From positions 250,501-314,500 of the forward strand of contig NZ_JAOBPO010000002.1 in assembly GCF_025574485.1 (NCBI RefSeq): DNA of 64,000 bases, written 5' to 3'. A model generated the notes under the pieces. It saw only the letters and a program-made list of their open reading frames with translations, was not told the DNA's origin and ran no database searches. Each line of letters begins with the position of its first letter. Positions within the stretch are counted from its first letter, which is position 1. Made by a program: the position numbers and the translations under genes. The DNA comes from Kordiimonas aquimaris. Lineage in GTDB: Bacteria; Pseudomonadota; Alphaproteobacteria; Sphingomonadales; Kordiimonadaceae. Positions 1 through 8,365 of this stretch are shown here, piece after piece.

Positions 1-2
1 TT

Positions 3-356
3 GCCGAAAGCCTTCTCATGGAAGCTTTGTGGCAAAAGCACCCGCTAACCGCGGAAGATATCACCAACAAAGTTGCCAAAGTGCAAGGTTGGAGTGCAGG
101 TACGGTTAAATCGCTTTTGAACCGATTGCTGTCAAAAGATGCCGTGTCCGCTGTTCGTGAAGGGCGCAAGTATTTTTACAGCCCGGTTCTTCAGCGCGCT
201 GATTATGTCAGTGCCGAGGGGCGCGGTCTTTTGAACCGCCTGTTCGACGGCAAGGTTTTGTCATTTGTGTCCCATTTCTCGGAAAATGAAAAACTCAGTG
301 AGAATGAAATCGCAGAGTTAAAACGTCTGGTGGAGGCACTCGACGATGACAAATGA
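3..356 (+). CDS. BlaI/MecI/CopY family transcriptional repressor (5' truncated by window edge)
   Basis: The frame is open from base 3, so the gene starts before the window. The visible 118 residues are a penicillinase-repressor-type winged helix (motifs MEALWQKHPLTAEDI, then GWSAGTVKSLLNRLLSKDAV, then REGRKYFYSP) with a C-terminal helical dimerisation segment. BlaI-type proteins bind DNA as dimers and are inactivated by proteolysis triggered by a partner M56 membrane protease. The stop codon overlaps the start of the M56 gene by 11 bp, the usual blaI-blaR1 order, so the pair is surely co-translated. No beta-lactamase gene is adjacent in this window; the regulated target may lie to the left. 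Confidence 0.9.
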   Translation, partial: AESLLMEALWQKHPLTAEDITNKVAKVQGWSAGTVKSLLNRLLSKDAVSAVREGRKYFYSPVLQRADYVSAEGRGLLNRLFDGKVLSFVSHFSENEKLSENEIAELKRLVEALDDDK

Positions 357-3099
357 GATATTTGAACTTGTGATACGCGGTGCAGTTTCTGCAAGTGTTG
401 CAGTTATTGTCGTACTGCTGCTGCGCACAACGTTGCGCAATGCATTTGGGGCCCGTGTTGCTTATGCGTTTTGGGTGTTAGTGCCTGTTGCAATGCTGGC
501 AAACTTTTTGCCTGCGCAGCAAATTACCATCACTGAAACCGAGCGAGCACCCGTCATTGCAGATATTTCGCTCGTTCCGGAAACAGCCGTTATCCATCGC
601 GCACCACTTGACCGTAATGTGTCGCTTGGCGATGTCAGAACGCTAAACACCGAACGAGTAGTGGCTGGCGCACCTGCTGATACAGTGCTTGTTTCGCCAG
701 TTGTGACAGAAAGAAAACCAACAAATATATGGGAGAAATTTTCACTTTCAGATGCGATTCCACTGCTGGTCGCATTCTGGATAGCAGGCACATTGTTGAG
801 CCTGTGTGTTCTAGCATTTAAGCAGCGCCGTTTTCTAAATGAACACGGTCTAAAAAATATAAAAAGGAGATTTCACGTGGCAGCGAGAGAAGACATAGGA
901 CCTGTAGTGATCGGCATTTTAAAGCCGTTCATCGTGGTGCCTAAAAGTTTCGAAAAGAAATTTAATAAAGTAGAGCGCAATCTGATTTTAGCGCATGAGC
1001 GTGAGCATATTCGCTCCGGTGATCTGCGGATCAATGCCTTTGCCGCAATTGTGCAGTGCCTGAATTGGTTTAACCCGGTTGTACACTTTGCCATGCGCGC
1101 ATTTCGTGTTGATCAGGAACTCGCTTGCGATGAACGCGTGATGAAACGGCATGGTCAGCACCGCCGCATGTACGGCGCCGCGCTCCTGAAATCACAAGTG
1201 GGAATGCAATCGGCACCGCTTGGATGCATGTGGGGTTCGGCAGGCGCATCGCCGCTTAAGCAGCGCCTTGCACTGCTGGCAAAACCAAAGATGACACCAG
1301 CACGCCGCGGCATGGGGGCAGCCGTTTGTCTGGCTAGCGCGATGGCTGTTGGCACTGCGGCATGGGCAACTTTGCCTGCAGAATATACCTTTATTACTGC
1401 AACGCAGGAAGGTGTAGATCAACAAGAAAACACCGAACAGAGCGCTGCAGAGCGAGCCGAAGCCGAAGCGCAGCTAGATGCTGACTTTGATGAGAAAATC
1501 AAAGCCCTGGAAGAAGCAGCATTAACGCCTGAAATGCGCAAAGAGATTGCAGAACGAGCGGAAAAAGCAGCGCTTGCAGCATTGCCGGATGCAGTTGAAA
1601 TTGAAACCATGGTAGAGGCTGCGCTAACACCTGAGATGCGCAAAGAGATTGCAGAACAGGCTGAGAAAGCAGCGCTTGCAGCACTGCCGGATGCAGTTGA
1701 AATTGAAACCATGGTAGAAGCTGCACTAACGCCTGAGATGCGCAAAGAGATTGCAGAACAAGCGGAAAAAGCAGCACTTGCTGCACTGCCGGATCAAGCT
1801 GAAATTGAAGCGCAGGTAGAGGCAGCATTAACCCCTGAAATGCGCGAAGAAATTGCGAGACAATCAAAGAAGGCAGCGCTTGCCGCCAAAAAGGTGAAAG
1901 CAGAAGCCGAAAGAGCAAAGGCTGAAGCAAAACGTGAACTTTCTATAGAAAAGAGAGAAGCCCTCAAGCGAGAGAAACGCGTGCAAATCTCGGCGCGGCG
2001 CGAACGACTGATTGCACAGCGAGCAGTGCTCAGAGAAGTCAGACATGAAAAGATTGAATTCACAGCAGCTGACGCAAAAGGTGTTGCACTTATTGATGCA
2101 ATCGAGAGAGGCCGTACAGAGCGTGCAAACCTGTTAATTGACGATGGTGCCAATATTAATTTTGTATCAGACCATGATGGTACGCCGTTGATGGTAGCTG
2201 TAAGCGAAGGTGACAGAGAGATGGTGAAGCTGCTTATCGAGAAAGGTGCAGATGTTAATCTTGCCTCTCACGGTGATGGTACTGCACTTATTGTTGCGAT
2301 GGACGAAAACGAGAAAGAAATCGCACATATGCTTATTGAAGCTGGCGCCGATGTAAACGCAGGCGTTCACGGTGATGGTTCACCATTGATTGTTGCTGTG
2401 GAGCGCGGTAACCGCGATATGCTGACGCTTATCCTTGAGGCTGGTGCAGACCCGAACGTTGCTGTTCACGGTGACGGATCACCGCTGATTGTCGCTGTTG
2501 AACGCAGGGAACGTGATATTGTCGAGCTGTTACTGGAAGCAGGCGCAGATCCAAACCTTGGTGTTCATGGTGACGGTTCGCCGCTTATCATCGCTGCCGC
2601 ACGCGGTGACAACCAGCTTGTTGAACTGCTGCTGGAAGCTGGTGCTGACCCGAACATGACTGTCCACGGTGATGGCTCACCGCTTATCAGCGCCGTGAGC
2701 AAGGGCGACAGCGATATGGTTAAGCTTTTGATCAAAAAAGGTGCCAACGTGAATACACCGGCTGACGGTGACGGCAACCCACTGATCGCAGCTGCGCTGC
2801 GCGGTAGTGTGCCAATGGCGAAGTTGTTGGTTAAACGCGGCGCTGACGTAAACGGTTATGTGCAGGGTGATGAAACACCGCTTATTAATGCGGCACAGCA
2901 AGGCCACCTGAAGGTTGCCGAGTATCTGATTGACCAGGGTGCAGATGTTAATTTGATGGTTGAACGCGGTGAACACTACCGCAGTGAAACTGGTAACAAA
3001 ATGCGCTCGCCGCTCGGTCAGGCTGAAAGGCGCGGCCACGACGATATGGTCAAACTATTGAAGAAACACGGCGCGCGCGATGTGCCGAAAGAAGACTAA
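346..3099 (+). CDS. BlaR1-like M56 membrane metallopeptidase fused to helical repeats and ankyrin repeats
   Basis: 917 residues. Membrane segments lie near residues 5-25, 34-54, 138-160 and 322-345. The zincin motif HEREH is at residues 217-221, followed by ELACDERV, typical of M56/BlaR1. After the fourth helix the penicillin-sensor domain of BlaR1 is missing. Instead there are about 3.7 copies of a 34-residue charged helical repeat (AALTPEMRKEIAE...; residues 391 onward), a Lys/Arg/Glu-rich coiled segment, and about nine ankyrin repeats (residues 575-915) with a recurring HGDGSPLI signature. By family logic the protease should cleave the BlaI-type partner. The ankyrin array presumably senses or binds a protein or envelope ligand, which is inference. 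It overlaps the upstream repressor gene. Confidence 0.88.
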   Translation: MTNEIFELVIRGAVSASVAVIVVLLLRTTLRNAFGARVAYAFWVLVPVAMLANFLPAQQITITETERAPVIADISLVPETAVIHRAPLDRNVSLGDVRTLNTERVVAGAPADTVLVSPVVTERKPTNIWEKFSLSDAIPLLVAFWIAGTLLSLCVLAFKQRRFLNEHGLKNIKRRFHVAAREDIGPVVIGILKPFIVVPKSFEKKFNKVERNLILAHEREHIRSGDLRINAFAAIVQCLNWFNPVVHFAMRAFRVDQELACDERVMKRHGQHRRMYGAALLKSQVGMQSAPLGCMWGSAGASPLKQRLALLAKPKMTPARRGMGAAVCLASAMAVGTAAWATLPAEYTFITATQEGVDQQENTEQSAAERAEAEAQLDADFDEKIKALEEAALTPEMRKEIAERAEKAALAALPDAVEIETMVEAALTPEMRKEIAEQAEKAALAALPDAVEIETMVEAALTPEMRKEIAEQAEKAALAALPDQAEIEAQVEAALTPEMREEIARQSKKAALAAKKVKAEAERAKAEAKRELSIEKREALKREKRVQISARRERLIAQRAVLREVRHEKIEFTAADAKGVALIDAIERGRTERANLLIDDGANINFVSDHDGTPLMVAVSEGDREMVKLLIEKGADVNLASHGDGTALIVAMDENEKEIAHMLIEAGADVNAGVHGDGSPLIVAVERGNRDMLTLILEAGADPNVAVHGDGSPLIVAVERRERDIVELLLEAGADPNLGVHGDGSPLIIAAARGDNQLVELLLEAGADPNMTVHGDGSPLISAVSKGDSDMVKLLIKKGANVNTPADGDGNPLIAAALRGSVPMAKLLVKRGADVNGYVQGDETPLINAAQQGHLKVAEYLIDQGADVNLMVERGEHYRSETGNKMRSPLGQAERRGHDDMVKLLKKHGARDVPKED
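1516..1890 (+). repeat. 102-bp in-gene tandem repeat (34-residue unit)
   Basis: Three near-identical 102-bp units begin at 1516, 1618 and 1720, with a degenerating fourth from 1822, inside the M56-ankyrin gene. Each encodes AALTPEMRKEIAE(R/Q)AEKA followed by ALAALPDAVEIETMVE. Copies 1 and 2 are almost identical at DNA level, indicating recent expansion; copy number may vary between strains. Confidence 0.85.
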
Positions 3100-3144
3100 C
3101 CTCTAACTATAAAAAGAGCCACGCGGCGAGGATAACCGCAACCC

Positions 3145-3180
3145 AAGCCAGTGAGACTTTGTCTTGCTGGCTTTTGTTTT
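3145..3180 (+). terminator. Rho-independent terminator after the M56-ankyrin gene
   Basis: Stem AAGCCAGTGAGAC pairs with GTCTTGCTGGCTT (13 bp including G-T pairs, TTT loop), followed by TTGTTTT. It closes the blaI-M56 operon just before the convergent DUF1697 gene. Confidence 0.75.
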
Positions 3181-3188
3181 GCCCGAAT

Positions 3189-3722
3189 TTATTGTGTCTT
3201 TGCAAGTGCGAGGATTTTGGTCGCGGAATTCAGGTTGCGTGCGGTTATTGGTGCGTTGATGCAGCTATCAATTTTGGCAACGAGTTTGGATCGACCAACA
3301 CCGTCTGGTGCATGAAGGTACAGTACGCCGGATGAGGCGGTGAAATGCTCACTGTCTGCTTTGAGGTCATTCATGCGGTCTGTGTCAATCACTGCGCCCG
3401 GCTCGCTTATGAAAAACAGATGTACCGTCTTTAAGGCATTGTCGGCGTCTTTGTATGGATTGGCATCAAGTGCGGCACTTAGTTCATCAGCAGATAACAT
3501 CAAAACAGAAGGTGCAAAGCCAAATTGTTTATCAATAGCGCCTGAAATTGCATTGCTGATGCTTGTTGCATCACCAGATGCACCAAACACACAGTTGCCG
3601 CTCTGAATGTATGTTTTGGGGTCAGTATATCCAAGGCCTGCCAGCAAATCGCGCAAGTCTGCCATAGGCAGGATGTTGTTGCCGCCAACGTTAATGCCGC
3701 GCAGTAATGCAATCCAGATCAT
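3189..3722 (-). CDS. DUF1697 domain-containing protein
   Basis: 177 residues. The N-terminus MIWIALLRGINVGGNNILPM, then LRDLLAGLGYTDPKTYIQSG, is the DUF1697 signature and the length is normal for the family. Function is unknown; it is a small cytosolic alpha/beta protein with no signal peptide or membrane helix. It is convergent with the M56 gene and separated from it by a terminator. The ATG start is used because the family motif begins at residue 1. Confidence 0.9.
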   Translation of the reverse strand: MIWIALLRGINVGGNNILPMADLRDLLAGLGYTDPKTYIQSGNCVFGASGDATSISNAISGAIDKQFGFAPSVLMLSADELSAALDANPYKDADNALKTVHLFFISEPGAVIDTDRMNDLKADSEHFTASSGVLYLHAPDGVGRSKLVAKIDSCINAPITARNLNSATKILALAKTQ

Positions 3723-3791
3723 TGACTTTGCTCCCCTAAAATTACCCCAGAAGCATAAAGCAGGCGTGCAAGGATGCCAACCCGGTGCAGA

Positions 3792-4073
3792 TTAAATACA
3801 GTAGGGTTCGGTCGCGGTTACAATGGACATATTTTCCATGATTTTGCGTGCTTTGGCGATGTTGTCGCGCACAGCCTGGCTGGTAACACTTGCTTCGTGT
3901 GCTTGCTTGTTTTCCCAAACTTCGGTGATCCACAACAGCTCTGGCTCGAACATGTCTTTGGCGATAACAAAACTGATGCAACCAGGAAGGTTTCTGGTGC
4001 CTGCCTGAAGGATAGCCGCTAGCTCATCACGCTTTTCATGTTTTGCAGTTATTTTTACAATGACCCCATGCAT
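3792..4073 (-). CDS. Antibiotic biosynthesis monooxygenase (ABM) domain protein, copy 1
   Basis: 93 residues, single ABM-type dimeric ferredoxin-like barrel (MHGVIVKITAKHEKRDELAA at the start; LPGCISFVIAKD and LLWITEVWENKQAHEAS in the middle). Such proteins include YgiN-like quinol monooxygenases, but substrate cannot be assigned. It is a paralogue of the gene at 4204-4485, with a 37-nt identical stretch (3896-3932 versus 4308-4344). It is the last gene of a minus-strand run behind the second ABM gene; a 20-bp palindrome lies between them. Confidence 0.85.
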   Translation of the reverse strand: MHGVIVKITAKHEKRDELAAILQAGTRNLPGCISFVIAKDMFEPELLWITEVWENKQAHEASVTSQAVRDNIAKARKIMENMSIVTATEPYCI

Positions 4074-4130
4074 GGTAGTGCACCCCCAATCGTCAGGATG
4101 ATGTTTTTAGAACAATGCGGTTAACAAATG

Positions 4131-4150
4131 ATTGAAAAACGTTTTTCAAT
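4131..4150. promoter_or_regulatory. Perfect 20-bp palindrome between the two ABM genes
   Basis: ATTGAAAAACGTTTTTCAAT reads the same on both strands. It lies 58 bp upstream of copy 1 and 54 bp downstream of copy 2. It could be an operator for copy 1 or a terminator of the upstream unit (A/T arms give a T-run on either strand). The sequence alone does not decide. Confidence 0.5.
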
Positions 4151-4203
4151 TTCAATGCCTATATGACCAAGTGGCATAGATAACATGTGGCCAGTCTTAA
4201 CTT

Positions 4204-4485
4204 CTATTTGTTGGCAGGTTCGGTTACTGCGGTCATAGCCATTTGTGCAATCAACGGACGACCTTTGGCAACGGAATCCTGCACTTGGGGCAGGCTGTGA
4301 GATGCGACGTGTGCTTGCTTGTTTTCCCAAACTTCGGTGATCCAGATCACGGCATCATCCGCCTGATCGCGCGCGATCACATAGCTTATACAGCCAGGCA
4401 TGTTTTGTGTACCTGCCAGCAAAATATCGATCAGTGCGTCGCGCTCACCTTCCTGAGCGGTTATCTTGGCGATAAGACCATGCAT
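4204..4485 (-). CDS. Antibiotic biosynthesis monooxygenase (ABM) domain protein, copy 2
   Basis: 93 residues, same length and fold as copy 1 (MHGLIAKITAQEGERDALID; MPGCISYVIARD; VIWITEVWENKQAHVAS). It starts 21 bp after the glutaminyl cyclase gene ends on the same strand, so these two are likely one transcript. The two ABM genes are a tandem duplication with diverged C-termini. Probable role is oxidation of a small aromatic or quinol, or detoxification; substrate unknown. Confidence 0.85.
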   Translation of the reverse strand: MHGLIAKITAQEGERDALIDILLAGTQNMPGCISYVIARDQADDAVIWITEVWENKQAHVASHSLPQVQDSVAKGRPLIAQMAMTAVTEPANK

Positions 4486-4506
4486 AGTTTTGTCCTTCGT
4501 CTCGTT

Positions 4507-5298
4507 TTACCTGCGCTGCGTCAGTTCAATTTCAAACAGGTGCGCCCAGTTTTTGCCGGTCACAAACAGGCGTCCTTCACTGTTTACAGCAATGCCGTTC
4601 AGCACATCAGGCCTGCCAGTTATCGAGCCAGCTTTAGCGAGCAGGCCGCGCATGTCAATCCAGCCGGTTACGTTGCCGGTCTCGGGGTCAATGCGGGCGA
4701 TAGCATCGGTTTGCCATACGTTGGCGAAGATCTCGCTTTTGCCGCCGGTGGTAACCCACTCAAGTTCGTTCAGATTACGCACGGGCTGACCATTAGCGGT
4801 CACGAAAATACTGTGCGCTTCCTTGTAGGTTTCAGGGTTTAGAAATTTCAGTGTAGGTGTACCGTCACTCATGATCAGGTGCGTGTCGTTTTTGGTTAGG
4901 CCCCATCCTTCGCCGGGGTAGCCAAATTTGCGTTTCATACGGAAACTATCAATGTTCCACACATAGCCGGTTTGGCGCTTCCACGACAGGCCGATCAGCT
5001 TGTCTTCCCAGTCAATAATGCCTTCACCGAACACGCCGGCGGGAAAGTTCTGTCGCTGCAATACTTCGCCGGTTTCAAGTGCGACCTTGCGAATGGTGGA
5101 CTGTCCGCGTTGGCCTGTGCTTTCATACAGGGTATCATCGCGAAAAAACAACCCTTGTGTAAATGCGTTTGGGTCATGTGGGTACGTGTTCACGACCGTG
5201 TAACCATACACAGGAATGTCTTGTGCAAGTACCCCTGAAAGGGCGATCAAACAGGAAAGCAGGCATAGAGGTACAGTTTTGATAAAGCGGTTATTCAC
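4507..5298 (-). CDS. Secreted glutaminyl-peptide cyclotransferase (plant/bacterial beta-propeller type)
   Basis: 263 residues with a signal peptide (hydrophobic stretch near residues 9-24, cleavage after VLAQ). The mature part carries the PF05096-type signature: YPHDPNAFTQGLFFRDDTLY, ESTGQRGQSTIRKV, GEGIIDWEDKLIGLSW, and NELEWV. These five-bladed propellers convert N-terminal glutamine of peptides to pyroglutamate, here presumably in the periplasm. The start is GTG. It is divergent from the thioredoxin-like gene and co-directional with ABM copy 2, 21 bp downstream. Confidence 0.88.
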   Translation of the reverse strand: MNNRFIKTVPLCLLSCLIALSGVLAQDIPVYGYTVVNTYPHDPNAFTQGLFFRDDTLYESTGQRGQSTIRKVALETGEVLQRQNFPAGVFGEGIIDWEDKLIGLSWKRQTGYVWNIDSFRMKRKFGYPGEGWGLTKNDTHLIMSDGTPTLKFLNPETYKEAHSIFVTANGQPVRNLNELEWVTTGGKSEIFANVWQTDAIARIDPETGNVTGWIDMRGLLAKAGSITGRPDVLNGIAVNSEGRLFVTGKNWAHLFEIELTQRR

Positions 5299-5522
5299 GA
5301 GCGGTTTTCTGTCCGTTTTGTATCATTTTACATCATATATCGTACGCAGCTTTAGGGCGGTAATACGGCGCAGTCTTGCGATCAATATATACGACTAATA
5401 TGCGTTGTCAGGAACAGATTGTCGAATGCCATTTTTGATAAGTGTTTACATACTTTTGATCTGGTTGCACTTGAGCGTCAATTTCTTTACCGTGAGCGCA
5501 AATAATCAAATGGGGATTTGTT

Positions 5523-6311
5523 GTGCTTAAGTTTTTGCAATTAAATGTGGTTGGCGCTTTGCTGGTGTTGGTTGTTGCTGTGTCGGGCCGTGCTGATGAC
5601 AGCGAACTTGCAAGCCCATATGTGCCTTCAGAAAATGTGATGGCAGATGTGGATGCAGCCTTGGCGCGCGCCAAGGAAAATGACAAGCTTGTACTGATTG
5701 TGATGGGGGCTACTTGGTGCCACGACAGCCGCGGCCTTGCACGGCGTTTTGCCGACCCAACAATTGCATCTGTTGTAAACGACAGTTACGAGACCTTGTA
5801 TGTTGATGTGGGCTATCTGGACAGTGCGCGTGCGGTTAACCAGCGGTTTGGTATGCCGTCCATTTATGCAACACCTACGGTGATGATTGTTGACCCTGAA
5901 ACAGGCGCGCTGAAGAACAGCAAAACCATGCATATTTGGCGCAATGCTGACAGTATTAGCTACGGCGACACGCGTAGTTATTTCGCGGAAGAGGCCGTTA
6001 AGGCACGCGCCCCTGAAGGTGATGTTTCGCCGTTGTTGCAAGCATATTATGCAAAGATTGATGCCTTTGAGGCAGCACAGGCACAGCGCCTTGTTACTGG
6101 TTATGACCTGATCGGCCCGCAGCTTGCGATGGGACCGGGCAAATATCCTGACGGATTTGAAAAGCTGTGGGGTGAAGTGCGCGGTTTCCGTTACCAGCTT
6201 ACCGATGACCTGCTTGCCCTGCGTGCTTCTGCCGAAACACTGGCGGCAGAAGGCATTGATGAAGAACTGACATTCCCTGAATACCCTGGCTTAAGCTGGG
6301 AAGGCGAGTAA
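5523..6311 (+). CDS. Secreted thioredoxin-fold protein with CxxS-type site
   Basis: 262 residues from a GTG start preceded by GGGG at about 7-nt spacing. Signal peptide covers residues 1-26. The motif ATWCHDSRGLARRF places a single cysteine where thioredoxins have CxxC (here C-H-D-S), followed by a YVDVGYLDSARAVNQRFGM strand/helix and the cis-Pro segment YATPTVMIVDPETG. It fits a periplasmic thioredoxin-like or isomerase-like protein; the lone cysteine argues against a simple disulfide reductant. About 90 C-terminal residues are not thioredoxin. Its last 21 codons are duplicated at 8366-8431. Confidence 0.8.
   Translation: MLKFLQLNVVGALLVLVVAVSGRADDSELASPYVPSENVMADVDAALARAKENDKLVLIVMGATWCHDSRGLARRFADPTIASVVNDSYETLYVDVGYLDSARAVNQRFGMPSIYATPTVMIVDPETGALKNSKTMHIWRNADSISYGDTRSYFAEEAVKARAPEGDVSPLLQAYYAKIDAFEAAQAQRLVTGYDLIGPQLAMGPGKYPDGFEKLWGEVRGFRYQLTDDLLALRASAETLAAEGIDEELTFPEYPGLSWEGE
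6248..6311 (+). repeat. Duplicated 3' end of the thioredoxin-like gene, left copy
   Basis: The last 64 bp of the gene (residues AEGIDEELTFPEYPGLSWEG then E and stop) recur at a fixed offset of 2120 bp (8368-8431) with about nine mismatches. Homology does not continue past the stop codon and fades upstream. Confidence 0.85.
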
Positions 6312-6455
6312 TACCACGAAGTGATCAGTGGATACGTATTCTATTAATTTAACTTATTTTATTTGAGTGATACCTGTGTACCTAAACCCATGCACAGGTT
6401 CGTGAAATGCTAAATAGTCTGGAGTGAATAGTGAACGGGTTGTAAGGGGAAGATA

Positions 6456-7706
6456 ATGCCTGAGAATACGAAGCAGTTAATTGCGGATGCTTACCACAAT
6501 ATCAGTGATGTTTTAGATGAAAGTGAACTTACGCTGCCACAACTAGATGATAGTGTCTCACTATATGATGAAGCAAATGTGCTATCCCAATCTTTCAATC
6601 CATTTGAAGTAGACCTATTACTTGAAGAAGTGTTTGGGCACTTGAATACATGCCTTAGTGTACATCAAAGCGCACTTGTAATGGCAGAAAAGGCTGTAAG
6701 TTTTGCGATATCACAATCGCAAGAAAAGCAAAAAGTAAAAGCTCTTGAAGAACATTTATCTTATCTGAATTCTCCGAAAGCGCTGGCATATACTTCAGGA
6801 AAAATCAATCAACAAACGAAGCTGGTTATGGAAGGTGAGCATGCACAGGGCGAAGCTGCATCCGTCGCTGGTGCGCTATCTGATACTGAAGCGAGATTAA
6901 AGGTAACCGAAGAAGAAATACGGATAAAAAAACAGCTGCAGCGATCACTCCGTGAACAAGCAACAAGACAAGGCAGCCCACTTAATTACCCTGAACGTTA
7001 TAAAAAAGAAAAACAGGTATTTGTCGGGGAATTTAAAAAGCTACTTGCCAAGAGTTTGGCAATTGCCGTTGGTATAGACACAATATTTGATATTAAGCTT
7101 CCTGTGCCTGATGCTGGCGCTGATCTGCTTCATAGATTGAACACATGGTATAATGAGGTGGTGGCTGAGCTTGAAAAAGAAATGAGTATGCAGCAGGTAC
7201 TCAATTTTAAATTGCCGATATCAGAGAGATATAAGTATGCTTTTAATGACTGCCCTGCATTAATAGACAGCGATGCCAGCACGTTTGGGGCGCAGCGTAA
7301 TGCCGGAACGTTAGAGTTTACAATCCCTGAGGAATTGTTCGCGCACTTTAAGAATATTCGGTTGCTTTCTGTAGGCTTAAGAGCGTTTGTTTCGTCTCAG
7401 CTTGGCCCAAAGAAAAAGAGACCTCCCCGGTCTGAAATGATCTCGTGTATATTAAAACCACCTTCTCAAAAACTGTCTAACGGTTACGCGATAGAGCTTC
7501 AAGGCCATCCGCTTGAATTGTATACTAATATTAACCTGCATACCGTGCTTGACGGTGAAACAGATGCTTACTTCAATATTAATCCTGTTGGCGAATGGGA
7601 AGTGAAACTTCCTAAAACTTCTACATGGAATGCTATCAATCGAGAGTGGATTGGTAACATGCATATAGAAATCAAGGTTATAGCTGCTCCGGAGTCAAGC
7701 CAATGA
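6456..7706 (+). CDS. Unrecognised coiled-coil plus beta-domain protein of the 2-gene cassette
   Basis: 416 residues; start supported by AAGGGGAAG upstream. No signal peptide or membrane helix. Residues 1-90 are acidic and helical; about 95-165 is a Lys/Glu/Gln-rich coiled coil (SQEKQKVKALEEHLSYL; TEEEIRIKKQLQRSLREQ). Residues 170-240 form another helical block (EKQVFVGEFKKLLAKSLAIA). The C-terminal 170 residues look all-beta, ending with NPVGEWEVKLPKTSTWN. Helical bundle followed by beta sandwich loosely recalls Tc-toxin-like subunits, but the similarity is too weak to claim. Stop and next start overlap as ATGA. Codon use is more AT-rich than neighbours, suggesting transfer. Confidence 0.8.
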   Translation: MPENTKQLIADAYHNISDVLDESELTLPQLDDSVSLYDEANVLSQSFNPFEVDLLLEEVFGHLNTCLSVHQSALVMAEKAVSFAISQSQEKQKVKALEEHLSYLNSPKALAYTSGKINQQTKLVMEGEHAQGEAASVAGALSDTEARLKVTEEEIRIKKQLQRSLREQATRQGSPLNYPERYKKEKQVFVGEFKKLLAKSLAIAVGIDTIFDIKLPVPDAGADLLHRLNTWYNEVVAELEKEMSMQQVLNFKLPISERYKYAFNDCPALIDSDASTFGAQRNAGTLEFTIPEELFAHFKNIRLLSVGLRAFVSSQLGPKKKRPPRSEMISCILKPPSQKLSNGYAIELQGHPLELYTNINLHTVLDGETDAYFNINPVGEWEVKLPKTSTWNAINREWIGNMHIEIKVIAAPESSQ

Positions 7707-8296
7707 ACCGGCGCCTTTCCAGAAAACAGCAGAACCATGTCAGGCAATTAAGCCGAAACATGGAGCGCGGCAAGTTGATACGCGGTCAAACGAAAGTGGG
7801 GCCAACAGGACAAGGTAGATCTAGCCGACCTGGTAAGGTTTCCTCCACAAAAGGCGCGCCACGTTCCTCCAACCCGGACGTTGGTGCATTGCTTCAAGGT
7901 GCGCAGGATTGGGCTAAGTTTATTAACGAGCTTAGCAATGGGACTATGGACGACATAAATGCAATTACAGATCAAGTTAGAGAGCTTTTGAACCCAGGCC
8001 AGACCGTTCGAGTTATGATTAATAAATCTACAGGGAAGGTAATAGGTGTTATTGACCCAAATGCTCCGGTAATCCGACCTGGAACGCCTGATCCAAATGT
8101 TGTTGAAGTTACTGTTACAAAACCAGAGATATCGCAGAAAAAGAATGTTTGCAGCCCTCCCAAAAAGCGTTTCAGTAGAAAAGCTTTTAATCGTGCGGCA
8201 CAGTCTAATCGGGAATACAATGAAGGGCATAATGCAAGCGCCTATGGTGATAGAGGATACAGAGAACACGCAGACCGCGGTGTGGTGTGGGCTTGA
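7703..8296 (+). CDS. Unrecognised basic protein, second gene of the cassette
   Basis: 197 residues, ATGA-overlapped with the 416-residue gene, so probably translated with it. The N-terminal 55 residues are very basic and Ser/Gly-rich (MNRRLSRKQQNHVRQLSRNM), the middle is soluble, then a segment VRVMINKSTGKVIGVIDPNA, and the C-terminus is again basic with aromatic residues (NREYNEGHNASAYGDRGYRE). No family recognised. The basic ends suggest nucleic-acid or polyanion binding, or a small effector; the upstream partner could be a delivery or shield protein. All of this is inference. Confidence 0.7.
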   Translation: MNRRLSRKQQNHVRQLSRNMERGKLIRGQTKVGPTGQGRSSRPGKVSSTKGAPRSSNPDVGALLQGAQDWAKFINELSNGTMDDINAITDQVRELLNPGQTVRVMINKSTGKVIGVIDPNAPVIRPGTPDPNVVEVTVTKPEISQKKNVCSPPKKRFSRKAFNRAAQSNREYNEGHNASAYGDRGYREHADRGVVWA

Positions 8297-8365
8297 TACA
8301 TGTTATGCGTTTGTTGAAGAACCATAAACCCGAGCTGCTGCAAGCACATAAGATACAGGTAGTGC

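Noticed and set aside
1419-1930. Long minus-strand frames opposite the 102-bp repeat
   Set aside because: They are repeat-driven shadows of the M56-ankyrin gene, with low-complexity Ser/Ala or Leu/Gln content.
4243-4842. 199-codon plus-strand frame across ABM copy 2 and the glutaminyl cyclase
   Set aside because: Antisense shadow of two well-supported genes.
5426-5530. 34-codon hydrophobic frame (MPFLISVYILLIWLHLSVNF...) before the thioredoxin-like gene
   Set aside because: Ribosome site is too far upstream and the frame overlaps the GTG start; possible but not supported enough to list as a gene.
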